Assembly: GCA_934196075.1 (NCBI GenBank)
Contig: CAKPVW010000075.1
Location: 1-5,955, forward strand
Direction: 5' to 3'
DNA length: 5,955 bases
Source: an uncultured Anaerovibrio sp.
GTDB taxonomy: Bacteria > Bacillota > Negativicutes > Selenomonadales > Selenomonadaceae
Part shown: positions 1 through 5,955 of the stretch, piece after piece
Position numbering within the stretch: the stretch's first letter is position 1
How the letters are laid out: every line of letters starts with the position of its first letter
Position numbers and translations under genes: made by a program
Notes under the pieces: model-generated
What the model saw: only the letters and a program-made list of their open reading frames with translations
Told to the model about the DNA's origin: nothing
Database searches by the model: none

Positions 1-366
1 TGCATCCTCATCACCGATTTTACCTGGACCATAAACTGCTCTTATAGTCATCGGTTGTACAATGCTCTTATCTTTTATCGCTATTGGCAGCCAGCCTTGA
101 CCTTCAGCACGCATTTCTTGGTATTGCGAATTACTATCAATAACTATTGGTGTCCAGTCATCCGTTGTCTTAACTTCGATAATCGCCCCAGCAGCTTCTT
201 TAGCCAATACTTCCTGACACCCAGGATATCTTTGAGCTAAATCTGCTTTATACTCATTAAGCGTTTGAGCATGTGCCACATTAGGCATAGGCAAAACCGA
301 CAGTCCAGCCGAAAGTCCTAGCAGTACCGAGCTGACAAGAAATCTTTGTCTGTCGTTTTTCTTCAC
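1..366 (-). CDS. Exported protein of unknown function, N-terminal part (3' end beyond window)
   Basis: This is an open frame of 122 codons with no stop, running off the left edge, so only the N-terminus is seen. The GTG start at 364-366 is chosen because a strong Shine-Dalgarno run (GGGAG at 374-378) lies 7 bases upstream. The product begins with a Sec-type signal peptide: a basic N-region (MKKNDRQR), a hydrophobic core at about residues 9-25, and an AHA cleavage site near residue 33, so it should be exported. The mature part contains one Cys (C50) and reads like a compact beta-rich domain (EVKTTDDWTPIVIDS, then GWLPIAIKDKSI). I do not recognise the family. It lies downstream of the lysR terminator and has its own promoter region, which shares a sequence element with the lysR upstream region, so it could be a target of that regulator. 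The evidence for a real gene is good; the function is unknown. Confidence 0.82.
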   Translation of the reverse strand, partial: MKKNDRQRFLVSSVLLGLSAGLSVLPMPNVAHAQTLNEYKADLAQRYPGCQEVLAKEAAGAIIEVKTTDDWTPIVIDSNSQYQEMRAEGQGWLPIAIKDKSIVQPMTIRAVYGPGKIGDEDA

Positions 367-393
367 TCTTTATCTCCCTCTCCATAATTTATT

Positions 394-410
394 CACGAAA
401 AAGCTTCGTG
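394..410 (-). promoter_or_regulatory. Small hairpin in the 5' leader of the exported-protein gene
   Basis: Inverted arms CACGAA and TTCGTG (394-399 and 405-410) around a 5-base loop lie at the very 5' end of the transcript predicted from the TATAAT at 418-423. A stem at that position could protect the mRNA from decay. It is too short and has no U-tract, so it is not a terminator. Its function is inferred. Confidence 0.35.
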
Positions 411-417
411 TTCCCCC

Positions 418-446
418 ATTATAGTACATTCGCCCCCTGTGAGCAA
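418..446 (-). promoter_or_regulatory. Proximal promoter of the exported-protein gene (sigma-70/A type)
   Basis: On the minus strand a perfect -10 TATAAT (418-423) is preceded by TTGCTC (441-446) at the optimal 17-base spacing. The expected transcription start near 411 gives a leader of about 45 bases containing the Shine-Dalgarno site. The -35 matches the consensus only in TTG, so strength rests mainly on the -10. Confidence 0.6.
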
Positions 447-467
447 GATACTTAGAGGACGTATTTA

Positions 468-514
468 ATTATAACCCCTACATTATTCAAAGAAAATGCT
501 TTTACATTTTCTTT
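468..514 (-). promoter_or_regulatory. Copy 1 of a dyad plus promoter-like element (upstream of the exported-protein gene)
   Basis: A 10-bp perfect inverted repeat (489-498 and 505-514, core GAAAATG-N6-CATTTTC) is followed on the minus strand by AATGTAGGGG and a perfect TATAAT (468-473). A poor -35-like TTTTCT (491-496) sits 17 bases upstream of that -10. A near-copy with the same spacing lies upstream of lysR. A dyad abutting a weak -35 is what an activator-dependent promoter looks like, and LysR-family proteins bind such dyads. The assignment to the neighbouring LysR protein is inference. Confidence 0.5.
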
Positions 515-549
515 CAAAAAACAAAATGACGCCGAAGCTTCGACGTCAT
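511..549 (-). terminator. Intrinsic terminator after lysR
   Basis: A 24-base nearly perfect palindrome (526-549; outer arms ATGACG and CGTCAT, inner CGAAG/CTTCG) is followed on the minus strand by TTTGTTTTTT (516-525). The single imperfection is a G-U wobble in minus-strand RNA but a C/A mismatch in plus-strand RNA. Together with the U-tract this fixes the orientation as minus. It starts 13 bases after the lysR stop codon and is the only convincing terminator in the window, so it probably ends the whole operon. Confidence 0.88.
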
Positions 550-561
550 ACATTTCATTCT

Positions 562-1479
562 TTATTTTTCTATATTTTTCTTAAAATGGCTCTTGAATTC
601 CTCTGTGGCCACATAATGCTTGATAAAATCCAAAAATCTTTTATCCATATCGCTGAGCTGTTTATTGCGCCCCCAGTAAAGGCAGATATTAACCTTGAGA
701 GGCGGTGTCAGCTGTCGGCGGACAAAAATAGTTTCCTCATTGGTAACAAAATCCGGCAGCACTGATATGCCCAAGCGATTCCCCACCAGCTGCTTAATGG
801 TTTTCAGCTGGGTAGTACACAAAAGAATATCCGGTATATAGCCTCTCTCCACACACCGCTCATATACATGCTGATACTGATAGGTATTGGATTGCTGCAT
901 AATAAAATGCTCATTCTTCAAATCATCAAAGCTGATATGTTCCTGTCTAGCCAGTGGCAGCTCCGGACTAACGCATAGGCTCATATTGTCTGTCATAATC
1001 AACAACTGATTTTCCTTAGTCTCACCACGGCTGGAAAAAATAATCCCAAAATCCAGCTCTCCAGATTCTGCCTTTTCCGTAACCTCTGTAGAATCACCAT
1101 ATTCCCGTACATCCAAATTCATATCCGGATACATAGCTTTAAAGCTGGTGAAAAGATCCGGAAAAAGATAAGCCTCCACCATAGGGGGAATACCAAAATG
1201 CACGGTTCCCTGCTTTTCCAGCTGAAATCTTTCCATATCCCTATAAGTATCTTCCACCGATTGCATAATCTGTTCAGCATGAAGCAGAAATGCCTTACCC
1301 TCGTTGGTGAGAGTAACATGCTTTTGCCTCCTGTCAATCAAGGTCAGCTTCAGCTCCGTTTCCAAGGACTTGATAGCTTTGGTAACAGAGGGCTGGGAAA
1401 CATGCAGCTCCTCTGCGGTTCTGGTAAAATTTTTTAATCGGCTGAGAGTACAAAAATACTCCAATTGTCTAAAATCCAT
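562..1479 (-). CDS. LysR-type transcriptional regulator
   Basis: The 305-residue product has the usual LysR-family length and layout. An N-terminal winged helix-turn-helix begins MDFRQLEYF and contains FTRTAEELHVSQPSVTKAI (residues 18-36), with the typical SLE..L...L..R wing and linker up to about residue 62. A long linker helix follows (about 62-88), then a two-lobed effector-binding domain (about 91-290) starting HFGIPPM and ..FPDLFTSFKAMYP. Such proteins are normally tetrameric and respond to a small co-inducer; the ligand cannot be read from the sequence. The ATG at 1477-1479 is chosen over an upstream in-frame start at 1536 because AGGGAG (1489-1494) sits 9 bases before it and because family members start with MDFRQL-type sequences. 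It follows the FIST gene by 70 bases with no intervening terminator. It may also have its own regulated start site, given the dyad element at 1497-1540. Target genes are unknown; the exported protein at 1-366 is a candidate. Confidence 0.95.
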   Translation of the reverse strand: MDFRQLEYFCTLSRLKNFTRTAEELHVSQPSVTKAIKSLETELKLTLIDRRQKHVTLTNEGKAFLLHAEQIMQSVEDTYRDMERFQLEKQGTVHFGIPPMVEAYLFPDLFTSFKAMYPDMNLDVREYGDSTEVTEKAESGELDFGIIFSSRGETKENQLLIMTDNMSLCVSPELPLARQEHISFDDLKNEHFIMQQSNTYQYQHVYERCVERGYIPDILLCTTQLKTIKQLVGNRLGISVLPDFVTNEETIFVRRQLTPPLKVNICLYWGRNKQLSDMDKRFLDFIKHYVATEEFKSHFKKNIEK

Positions 1480-1496
1480 ATTGCAACACTCCCTAT

Positions 1497-1540
1497 ATTG
1501 TAGCCCCCACATTCTCAAAGGAAAATGCAACGACATTTTT
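1497..1540 (-). promoter_or_regulatory. Copy 2 of the dyad plus promoter-like element (upstream of lysR)
   Basis: The dyad GAAAATG-N6-CATTTTT (1521-1527 and 1534-1540) is followed on the minus strand by AATGTGGGGG and TACAAT (1497-1502), with TTTTCC (1520-1525) 17 bases upstream of that hexamer. It matches the copy at 468-514 over nearly its whole length, while most of the 6-base dyad spacer differs, as expected of a protein-binding site. One caveat is that a start site 6-7 bases after TACAAT would fall inside the lysR Shine-Dalgarno site (1489-1494), so this copy may serve as an operator rather than a full promoter. Confidence 0.45.
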
Positions 1541-1549
1541 GCCAGAAAA

Positions 1550-2734
1550 TCACATTACCAGCATGGAAAATGTGGTATTGTGGAAGGCATTTCTTCCCAT
1601 GCCATCGCCTTTGGTCTTTATAGGGCAGGCTTCCCCGTAACTATATAAGCCGGACATTTCCATGCCTTCAGGTATCATGTCCACATAGGCAAGGCTTTCA
1701 TCATCAATGGAATTAGTATAAGTCATAATTCTCGAGGCACAGGAGGTTACCAGCAAAGTATGATATTGCGACGGATCGTTTACAGCAATACCAGCGAAGC
1801 AATCACTGACCACTTTGGCCACGGAATCATGCACACCATTTGCATCCAGAAATCCTACCTGTATTTTGGCCCCCAAGGGTATTCTGCCAAAAAAATGTGC
1901 TCCCCCTGTTTCCTTATCTATATGGATTAAATGCCTTAAAAATTGTATTTCCTCCCCATCCTCTACTTCATAAGAAACAATAAAAGGAGTATTTATATAA
2001 TGGCAAGCATTATCCCAGTTAAAAATTACCCCTGCCTGAGTCAAGGCCTTAACAAAGGGCAATCCATCCAATTCCAGCACCTGATTGCCATCTACTTTGG
2101 TTACGATGCCTTTATAATCAGTAACCTTGTCCACTTGAAAGGCACTGGACATAACAGGTTGAATATTGCCACTAATTGCTATAACAGCTGCACCATATTG
2201 AAAAACCTGCCCATTACACACAAAGCGACAGTCCTCCACGGTAAAATCATCTGAAGCCATGGCACCATATATCGGAACTCCGTCGGACAATTTATCCAAA
2301 GCTGAGATAAAATCATCCCCTGACATATCCTGGCCAGGGTTGCCATAGGTCAAAAGCAGCTTGGGGGCATCACCCAGATTTTCCATCAGGCTGCTATAAA
2401 CATTGTGCATGGTAGTGGCAAAATCTCCTTCGCCTAATTCACCGGTACTACCTACAGCAAAGTGGCAATCATCTGCTGTAAAAAAGTGCAAGGAAATTCC
2501 TTCCCGTTTAAATCCCCTCATAGTAAATAAAAAAGCCGCTGTAACACCTATAATGGGTATATGAAATACATCATCTAACAGTGACATCAGCTCCTGCAGG
2601 TCAGTGTCTGGATGGGCAAAAAGCAAGCCCGCACTATGCTGTTGAAAAGCAAATCCCTGACATTGCTTTTGCAGCTCTGCTACAGCCCGTTCCAAATCAT
2701 CGATTTCCTCAGTAAATAATGCTACTGATTTCAA
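1550..2734 (-). CDS. Stand-alone FIST domain sensory protein (FIST_N + FIST_C)
   Basis: The 394-residue product is a two-domain FIST protein. FIST_N covers about residues 30-200, with GLLFA, HIPIIGVTAAF, the PIYGAMASDDF segment (154-164) and GAAVIAISG. FIST_C covers about 205-390 and ends in the family's hallmark SGLYSYGEACPI (361-372) and a C-terminal FHNTTFSMLVM. There is no signal peptide, membrane segment or fused output domain, so it is a cytoplasmic ligand-binding protein acting in trans. FIST domains are known as sensory modules; some stand-alone members (NosP of Pseudomonas) bind heme and sense nitric oxide and work with a hybrid kinase encoded next door. Thirteen histidines are present but I cannot say which, if any, is a heme ligand. 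Start choice: a GTG at 2741-2743 has no properly spaced ribosome site, whereas a TTG at 2732-2734 follows AGAGGTGAG at 5-8 bases and gives the natural start MKSVALF. The gap to the kinase stop is 17 bases, so the two genes are co-transcribed. Confidence 0.9.
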   Translation of the reverse strand: MKSVALFTEEIDDLERAVAELQKQCQGFAFQQHSAGLLFAHPDTDLQELMSLLDDVFHIPIIGVTAAFLFTMRGFKREGISLHFFTADDCHFAVGSTGELGEGDFATTMHNVYSSLMENLGDAPKLLLTYGNPGQDMSGDDFISALDKLSDGVPIYGAMASDDFTVEDCRFVCNGQVFQYGAAVIAISGNIQPVMSSAFQVDKVTDYKGIVTKVDGNQVLELDGLPFVKALTQAGVIFNWDNACHYINTPFIVSYEVEDGEEIQFLRHLIHIDKETGGAHFFGRIPLGAKIQVGFLDANGVHDSVAKVVSDCFAGIAVNDPSQYHTLLVTSCASRIMTYTNSIDDESLAYVDMIPEGMEMSGLYSYGEACPIKTKGDGMGRNAFHNTTFSMLVM

Positions 2735-2738
2735 AGCT

Positions 2739-2747
2739 CTCACCTCT
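2739..2747 (-). promoter_or_regulatory. Ribosome binding site that sets the TTG start of the FIST gene
   Basis: AGAGGTGAG lies between the kinase stop codon and the FIST gene. AGAGG ends 8 bases and AGGTGA ends 5 bases before the TTG at 2732-2734. The same bases contain the alternative GTG start, which therefore has no free ribosome site of its own. Confidence 0.6.
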
Positions 2748-2751
2748 AATA

Positions 2752-5037
2752 TTAAGATTTATTGACCTTTTGCCACTGCACTATCAGCTCATCCAAAGCA
2801 TCATAGTCAAATTCTCCACATGCCGTCTCCATTTGCTCCAAAAGCTGACGCTTTTCTTTAGCAAAATCCCATGACAAAAGCTCCGTCAAAACCGCCTGAA
2901 AGACATCCAAATCATAATCTGCCAAGGCTGATTGCAGTTGGGCCGTTTGGGCCTCCAACTCCTCAGGTGTGATTTCCCCTCGAGGCTCATCCTGAGCAGC
3001 AACAAAAATTTCCTCTCCTAGTTTGTCGCTTATATAGGTTAGCAATCCACTATATTGAGCTATCAATCTATCAAAATTTCGCCGAATATATAAATAATCT
3101 CCTGCCTTGCCTGCCAGCTCCTGAGCCTTGGCCATCTCTGACAGCTGCTTTTGACCGATGTGAGCTGCCACTGATTTAAGGCCATGCACCTCAATAATAT
3201 ATCTTAACCAATTCTCTGTCTCCAGTAAGTCCAGCAATAGTTTCAGCTTTTTGTGTCCCTCCACATAAATCTGCTTCAGAATATCCTCATCAATTTCATC
3301 CATTTTGCTGGTAAAAGGCCTAGCCAGCTTGTGAATAGTCTCCTTAGGCAAAAATCTACACAAACATTCGTCCAATTCCTTATCCCCTAGAGGCTTGGAC
3401 AAATAGCCCTGAAAGCCTAGCTGAAGATACTCCTCCTCCACACCGGCAACTGCATTGGCTGTAAGGGCCACCACCACATCATGCTGATGTCCAGACAGCT
3501 GCCTTAATTTCTGCAAAGCCTCAACGCCATCCATAATTGGCATCATATGATCCATAAAGACAATATCAAAATGCTGATGTTCCATCAGCCCCAAGGCTTC
3601 CTTGCCACTCTCTGCTGTTGACACCTGAATTTTATAGGGCGCCAGCATGCCTTCTGCCACCTTGAGATTGACCTTGTTATCATCCACCACCAATACTTTG
3701 GCCTTTTCCGCTGTAAAGGTGTATTGAAACAGCTTTTCCTGACTGCGTATGTCAAATTTACCTATAATACCAATAGGAGTCCAATCATCTACCTGATTAA
3801 CCATGGTCCAGCTAAAGACACTGCCTTGACCATAAGTGCTTTTTACCCCCATAGTGCCACCCATAGCCTCACACAAACGTCTGCTGATGGCAAGTCCTAG
3901 ACCAGTACCCTCGATAGATCTATTTCTTCGCGTATCAACCCGCTCAAAGCTGGAAAACAATCGCTCCAAATCCTGTGGTTTAATACCAATCCCCGTATCT
4001 GCCACACTGCCATATATTTTGACTGCATTGCCATCATCCAGCCTGCGACAGCCCATACGCAGTGTTATAGTACCCTCCTGGGTAAATTTTACAGCATTAT
4101 TCAGGAGATTCACCACAATCTGCTTGATACGTATTTCATCCCCTACAAGTCCCCGAGGCATATTGGGATCTATTTCCAGCATCAAACGCACCTTGCTATC
4201 CTTGAGCTTAATGCGAATAATAGCCGCCACGTCCATCAGCAGAGAAGCCAGCCGGAAAGAGGTATCAATCAATTCCATTTTGCCAGCCTCTATTTTGGAA
4301 AAATCCAAAATATCATTAATAATGGTAAGCAAAGAGGTGGAAGCATTCTTAATCAGAATAGCATTTTCCTTGGCCGCCATATCTGTAGTGTCCCTAATAA
4401 TAAACTCCGCCATACCGTGAATAGCATTCATAGGTGTACGTATTTCATGGGACATATTAGCCAAAAAACTGCTTTTAGCCCGATCTGCACTTTCAGCCTT
4501 TTCCTTGGCAGAAATAATATCCGTAATCTCCACCATAATAATCATCAGGCATTGTTCCCCTTCGTTTATACCCTTCATGGGATGGAGGTAAACATCATAG
4601 ACAGCTTTCTGCATACCTATAGCAAGCTTTTCTATATAGTGAATTTTCTTCTGCTCCAGCAAAGCCCGACTGCAGGCGTTGGTCAAATTTTGACATTGGT
4701 TATAATCCATCAGGCCACGAAAAACAACATCCAAAGAGGCCCCACTATTTATTTCCTCCGCTGTGCAGTGCCCCACCCGATAATATGGATTGGTAGCCAG
4801 AACTGTCCTTAGCTCATTATCCAGCATAATTGAAATATTGGGGGAATTCTCCAAAAGGATTTGGGTATAATAGGCCTGCCGCCCCTTCTTGGCTTCACTA
4901 AATTCCCGAAATCGATTAGACTGTTCATTCATAACCGAAAGGATATTATTCTCCCGATGGAGACGTTTTACCTCTCGATTAGCTTTTTTTAAATCCAGCT
5001 TTAGCTGACGATTTTCTTCTTGTATCTTCTCATCCAT
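2752..5037 (-). CDS. Soluble hybrid sensor histidine kinase (coiled coil-PAS-HisKA-HATPase_c-REC-HPt)
   Basis: The 761-residue protein contains nearly a full phosphorelay. Residues 1-50 are a charged coiled coil. A PAS-like sensor follows at about 58-175 (LLENSPNISIMLDNELRTVLATN). HisKA holds the H-box SHEIRTPMNAI with phospho-acceptor H197. HATPase_c holds the N-box NLLNNAVKFT (310-319), G1 DTGIGI (347-352) and G2 EGTGLGLAIS (376-385). The receiver at about 446-560 has D452/D453, phospho-acceptor D496 in FMDHMMP, T526 and K548. The HPt at about 580-675 has H618 in HGLKSVAAHIG. The tail, 686-761, is helical and ends FDYDALDELI. No membrane segment or signal peptide is seen, so it is cytoplasmic and must sense an internal ligand or a partner protein. 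All catalytic residues are intact. ATG 5035-5037 is chosen because GAGGAAGAGG (5040-5049) precedes it; an upstream ATG at 5058 would overlap the receiver gene. It sits 10 bases after the receiver gene and 17 before the FIST gene. The PAS ligand is unknown. Confidence 0.94.
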   Translation of the reverse strand: MDEKIQEENRQLKLDLKKANREVKRLHRENNILSVMNEQSNRFREFSEAKKGRQAYYTQILLENSPNISIMLDNELRTVLATNPYYRVGHCTAEEINSGASLDVVFRGLMDYNQCQNLTNACSRALLEQKKIHYIEKLAIGMQKAVYDVYLHPMKGINEGEQCLMIIMVEITDIISAKEKAESADRAKSSFLANMSHEIRTPMNAIHGMAEFIIRDTTDMAAKENAILIKNASTSLLTIINDILDFSKIEAGKMELIDTSFRLASLLMDVAAIIRIKLKDSKVRLMLEIDPNMPRGLVGDEIRIKQIVVNLLNNAVKFTQEGTITLRMGCRRLDDGNAVKIYGSVADTGIGIKPQDLERLFSSFERVDTRRNRSIEGTGLGLAISRRLCEAMGGTMGVKSTYGQGSVFSWTMVNQVDDWTPIGIIGKFDIRSQEKLFQYTFTAEKAKVLVVDDNKVNLKVAEGMLAPYKIQVSTAESGKEALGLMEHQHFDIVFMDHMMPIMDGVEALQKLRQLSGHQHDVVVALTANAVAGVEEEYLQLGFQGYLSKPLGDKELDECLCRFLPKETIHKLARPFTSKMDEIDEDILKQIYVEGHKKLKLLLDLLETENWLRYIIEVHGLKSVAAHIGQKQLSEMAKAQELAGKAGDYLYIRRNFDRLIAQYSGLLTYISDKLGEEIFVAAQDEPRGEITPEELEAQTAQLQSALADYDLDVFQAVLTELLSWDFAKEKRQLLEQMETACGEFDYDALDELIVQWQKVNKS

Positions 5038-5047
5038 AACCTCTTCC

Positions 5048-5419
5048 TCAGTCCACATATTTAGCTATGGTATCTAAAAGCTGCTGAATTTCAAAGGGCT
5101 TGTGCAAAAAATCCCTGGCGCCTGCCAGCTGACTACGCTCTCGGATTTCAACATCATCGTCTCCTGTCAACATAACCACGGGAATTCCCGCCAGCTGATT
5201 CTCTGACTGCAGGGCCGTCAAAAACTGAAAACCATCCATATCAGGCATCATAACATCCAAAAGAATCAAATCTGCCCTATTTTCCTGCAGGTACAGCAAA
5301 GCTCGGTGGCCAGATGGTACCAGCACCGGTTTCCAGCCTGCACGGGATTTGATAATTTTGCCTGCCATTTTAAGATTTACCACACTGTCATCCACTACAA
5401 GAATTTTTTTCTCGTCCAT
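5048..5419 (-). CDS. Single-domain response regulator (CheY/Spo0F-like receiver)
   Basis: The 123-residue product is a receiver domain with nothing attached. It carries the acidic pair D10/D11 in KILVVDDS, phospho-acceptor D55 in LILLDVMMPDMDG, the conserved T85 in VVMLTGDDD and K107 in FLHKPF. The set is complete, so it should be phosphorylated normally. Without an output domain it acts by protein-protein contact, as a relay intermediate or as a phosphate sink. ATG 5417-5419 is chosen because GGAG (5426-5429) sits 6 bases upstream; an in-frame GTG at 5431 would consume that site. It lies 18 bases after the HPt gene, and its TGA stop overlaps the kinase ribosome site. The likely donors are the kinase and HPt proteins encoded on either side. 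Confidence 0.94.
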   Translation of the reverse strand: MDEKKILVVDDSVVNLKMAGKIIKSRAGWKPVLVPSGHRALLYLQENRADLILLDVMMPDMDGFQFLTALQSENQLAGIPVVMLTGDDDVEIRERSQLAGARDFLHKPFEIQQLLDTIAKYVD

Positions 5420-5437
5420 ATATATCTCCACAATTGC

Positions 5438-5824
5438 TTAAACTTCCGCTTCTACCTTATCCAACTTGGCTAGAGCCATTTTTATCCGCAAGATAAATTG
5501 TCTATAATATGCCACAAATTCATCATGCTTGGCCTTTATATAGGCCAAGTCCTCCGTCCTAGCTGCATTTTCCAACAATTTGGCCTGCTGAGACAAATCA
5601 TCGGCACCTATATAAGCAGCTGAGCTTTTAATCGTATGCACATTCATTCTATATTGATACCAATCCTGCTGCTGATAATTTTGCTGCAAAATTGATAGCT
5701 TGCTTTCCTCCGCAAAGGTCTGCAAAAGCTCACAATAAAATTCATCATCATTCAGGCAGCGCTTTCTAGCCTGAGCTAAATTCAAAAAATTTAGGCTGGA
5801 TATTATATCCGCCAAATTATCCAT
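5438..5824 (-). CDS. Free-standing HPt phosphotransfer protein
   Basis: The 128-residue, largely helical protein carries the HPt signature: H63 in NVHTIKSSAAYIG followed by LSQQAKLLE (residues 61-85), the pattern HxxKxxAxxxG...L...A..LE. Such proteins carry phosphate between receivers and have no catalytic activity of their own. It is the first gene of the operon and therefore the closest partner for the adjacent receiver and the hybrid kinase; the kinase also has its own fused HPt, so this one may link the relay to a receiver encoded elsewhere. Start choice: ATG 5822-5824 has AAGGAAG (5833-5839) 8 bases upstream. An in-frame ATG at 5840-5842, giving six more residues (MKEEKA), is preceded by GGTGAT (5848-5853) at 5 bases and remains possible. 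No convincing promoter was found in the 113 bases upstream. Confidence 0.9.
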   Translation of the reverse strand: MDNLADIISSLNFLNLAQARKRCLNDDEFYCELLQTFAEESKLSILQQNYQQQDWYQYRMNVHTIKSSAAYIGADDLSQQAKLLENAARTEDLAYIKAKHDEFVAYYRQFILRIKMALAKLDKVEAEV

Positions 5825-5955
5825 GGCCTTTTCTTCCTTCATTAATAATCACCATATTATTCTTTTATGTCCCAGCACAATATTCCACCACACATAAAAT
5901 TGGCGGATGTTGGGCACCTGGTCATAACCAACGAGTTATTTCTATTAATTATAAT

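Noticed and set aside
340..366. Tat-type signal in the exported protein (DRQRFLVSS)
   Set aside because: The two arginines are separated by a glutamine, so the twin-arginine pair is absent. An ordinary Sec signal peptide explains the sequence.
496..765. Plus-strand open frame of 89 codons
   Set aside because: It crosses the lysR terminator and the 3' end of lysR in antisense, and its product has no recognisable features.
1480..1536. Longer lysR reading frame starting at 1536
   Set aside because: The extra 19 residues cover the dyad element, have no family counterpart, and the ATG at 1477-1479 has a well-placed AGGGAG ribosome site.
1561..1602. Interrupted inverted repeat (GCATGG...AAATG / CATTT...CCATGC) at the 3' end of the FIST gene
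   Set aside because: It lies inside the conserved C-terminal FIST coding sequence, has unequal gaps between the arms and no U-tract. It is more likely chance than an attenuator.
3836..4420. Plus-strand open frame of 194 codons opposite the kinase gene
   Set aside because: It lies entirely antisense to the HisKA, HATPase_c and G2 region, whose motifs are intact on the minus strand. The translation resembles no family and is serine/isoleucine-rich, as expected of a shadow frame.
4417..4812. Plus-strand open frame of 131 codons opposite the PAS region of the kinase
   Set aside because: It is antisense to well-supported coding sequence, with no family resemblance.
5857..5955. Open minus-strand frame entering from the right edge and ending at TAA 5857-5859, possibly the tail of an upstream gene
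   Set aside because: It has only 32 codons, with an odd Cys/Met/Trp-rich composition and no recognisable motif. An open frame of that length is common by chance.
5843..5955. Promoter or structured leader upstream of the HPt gene (GTTGG...CCAAC and TGGT...ACCA dyads, TAATAT)
   Set aside because: The dyads are short and mutually exclusive, and the -10-like hexamers lack a -35 at acceptable spacing. I could not support a specific site.

Overview
The window is a compact bacterial signalling locus. All supported genes lie on the minus strand, so they read from the right edge to the left. The AT-rich base composition, strong purine-rich Shine-Dalgarno sites, GTG/TTG starts and cytoplasmic hybrid kinase architecture suggest an anaerobic member of the Bacillota, possibly a Negativicute. 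That placement is an impression from style and not a proof.

Layout in the direction of transcription: (1) 5438-5824, a free-standing HPt phosphotransfer protein; (2) 5048-5419, a single-domain CheY/Spo0F-like response regulator; (3) 2752-5037, a soluble hybrid histidine kinase with coiled coil, PAS, HisKA, HATPase_c, REC and HPt modules; (4) 1550-2734, a stand-alone FIST_N/FIST_C sensory protein; (5) 562-1479, a LysR-type transcriptional regulator, followed by a strong intrinsic terminator at 511-549; (6) 1-366, the N-terminal part of an exported protein of unknown function with its own promoter, running off the left edge. Genes 1 to 4 are separated by only 10-18 bases and form one operon. 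lysR follows after 70 bases with no terminator in between, so read-through is likely.

How the parts may work together: the hybrid kinase can autophosphorylate (H197), pass phosphate to its own receiver (D496) and then to its own HPt (H618). The separate receiver (D55) and HPt (H63) supply extra acceptors and donors in the same relay. No receiver here carries an output domain. The FIST protein is most plausibly a sensory partner of the kinase. The combination of FIST protein, hybrid kinase and small HPt resembles the NosP-NahK-HptB nitric-oxide/heme pathway known from Pseudomonas, which is the most interesting reading of the window.

A second notable signal is a roughly 50-bp element (AAAATG-N6-CATTTTC dyad, then an AATGT-R-GGGG block and a -10-like hexamer at fixed spacing). 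It occurs once just upstream of lysR and once between the lysR terminator and the exported-protein gene. This suggests, without proving it, that the LysR protein controls both its own gene and the exported protein.
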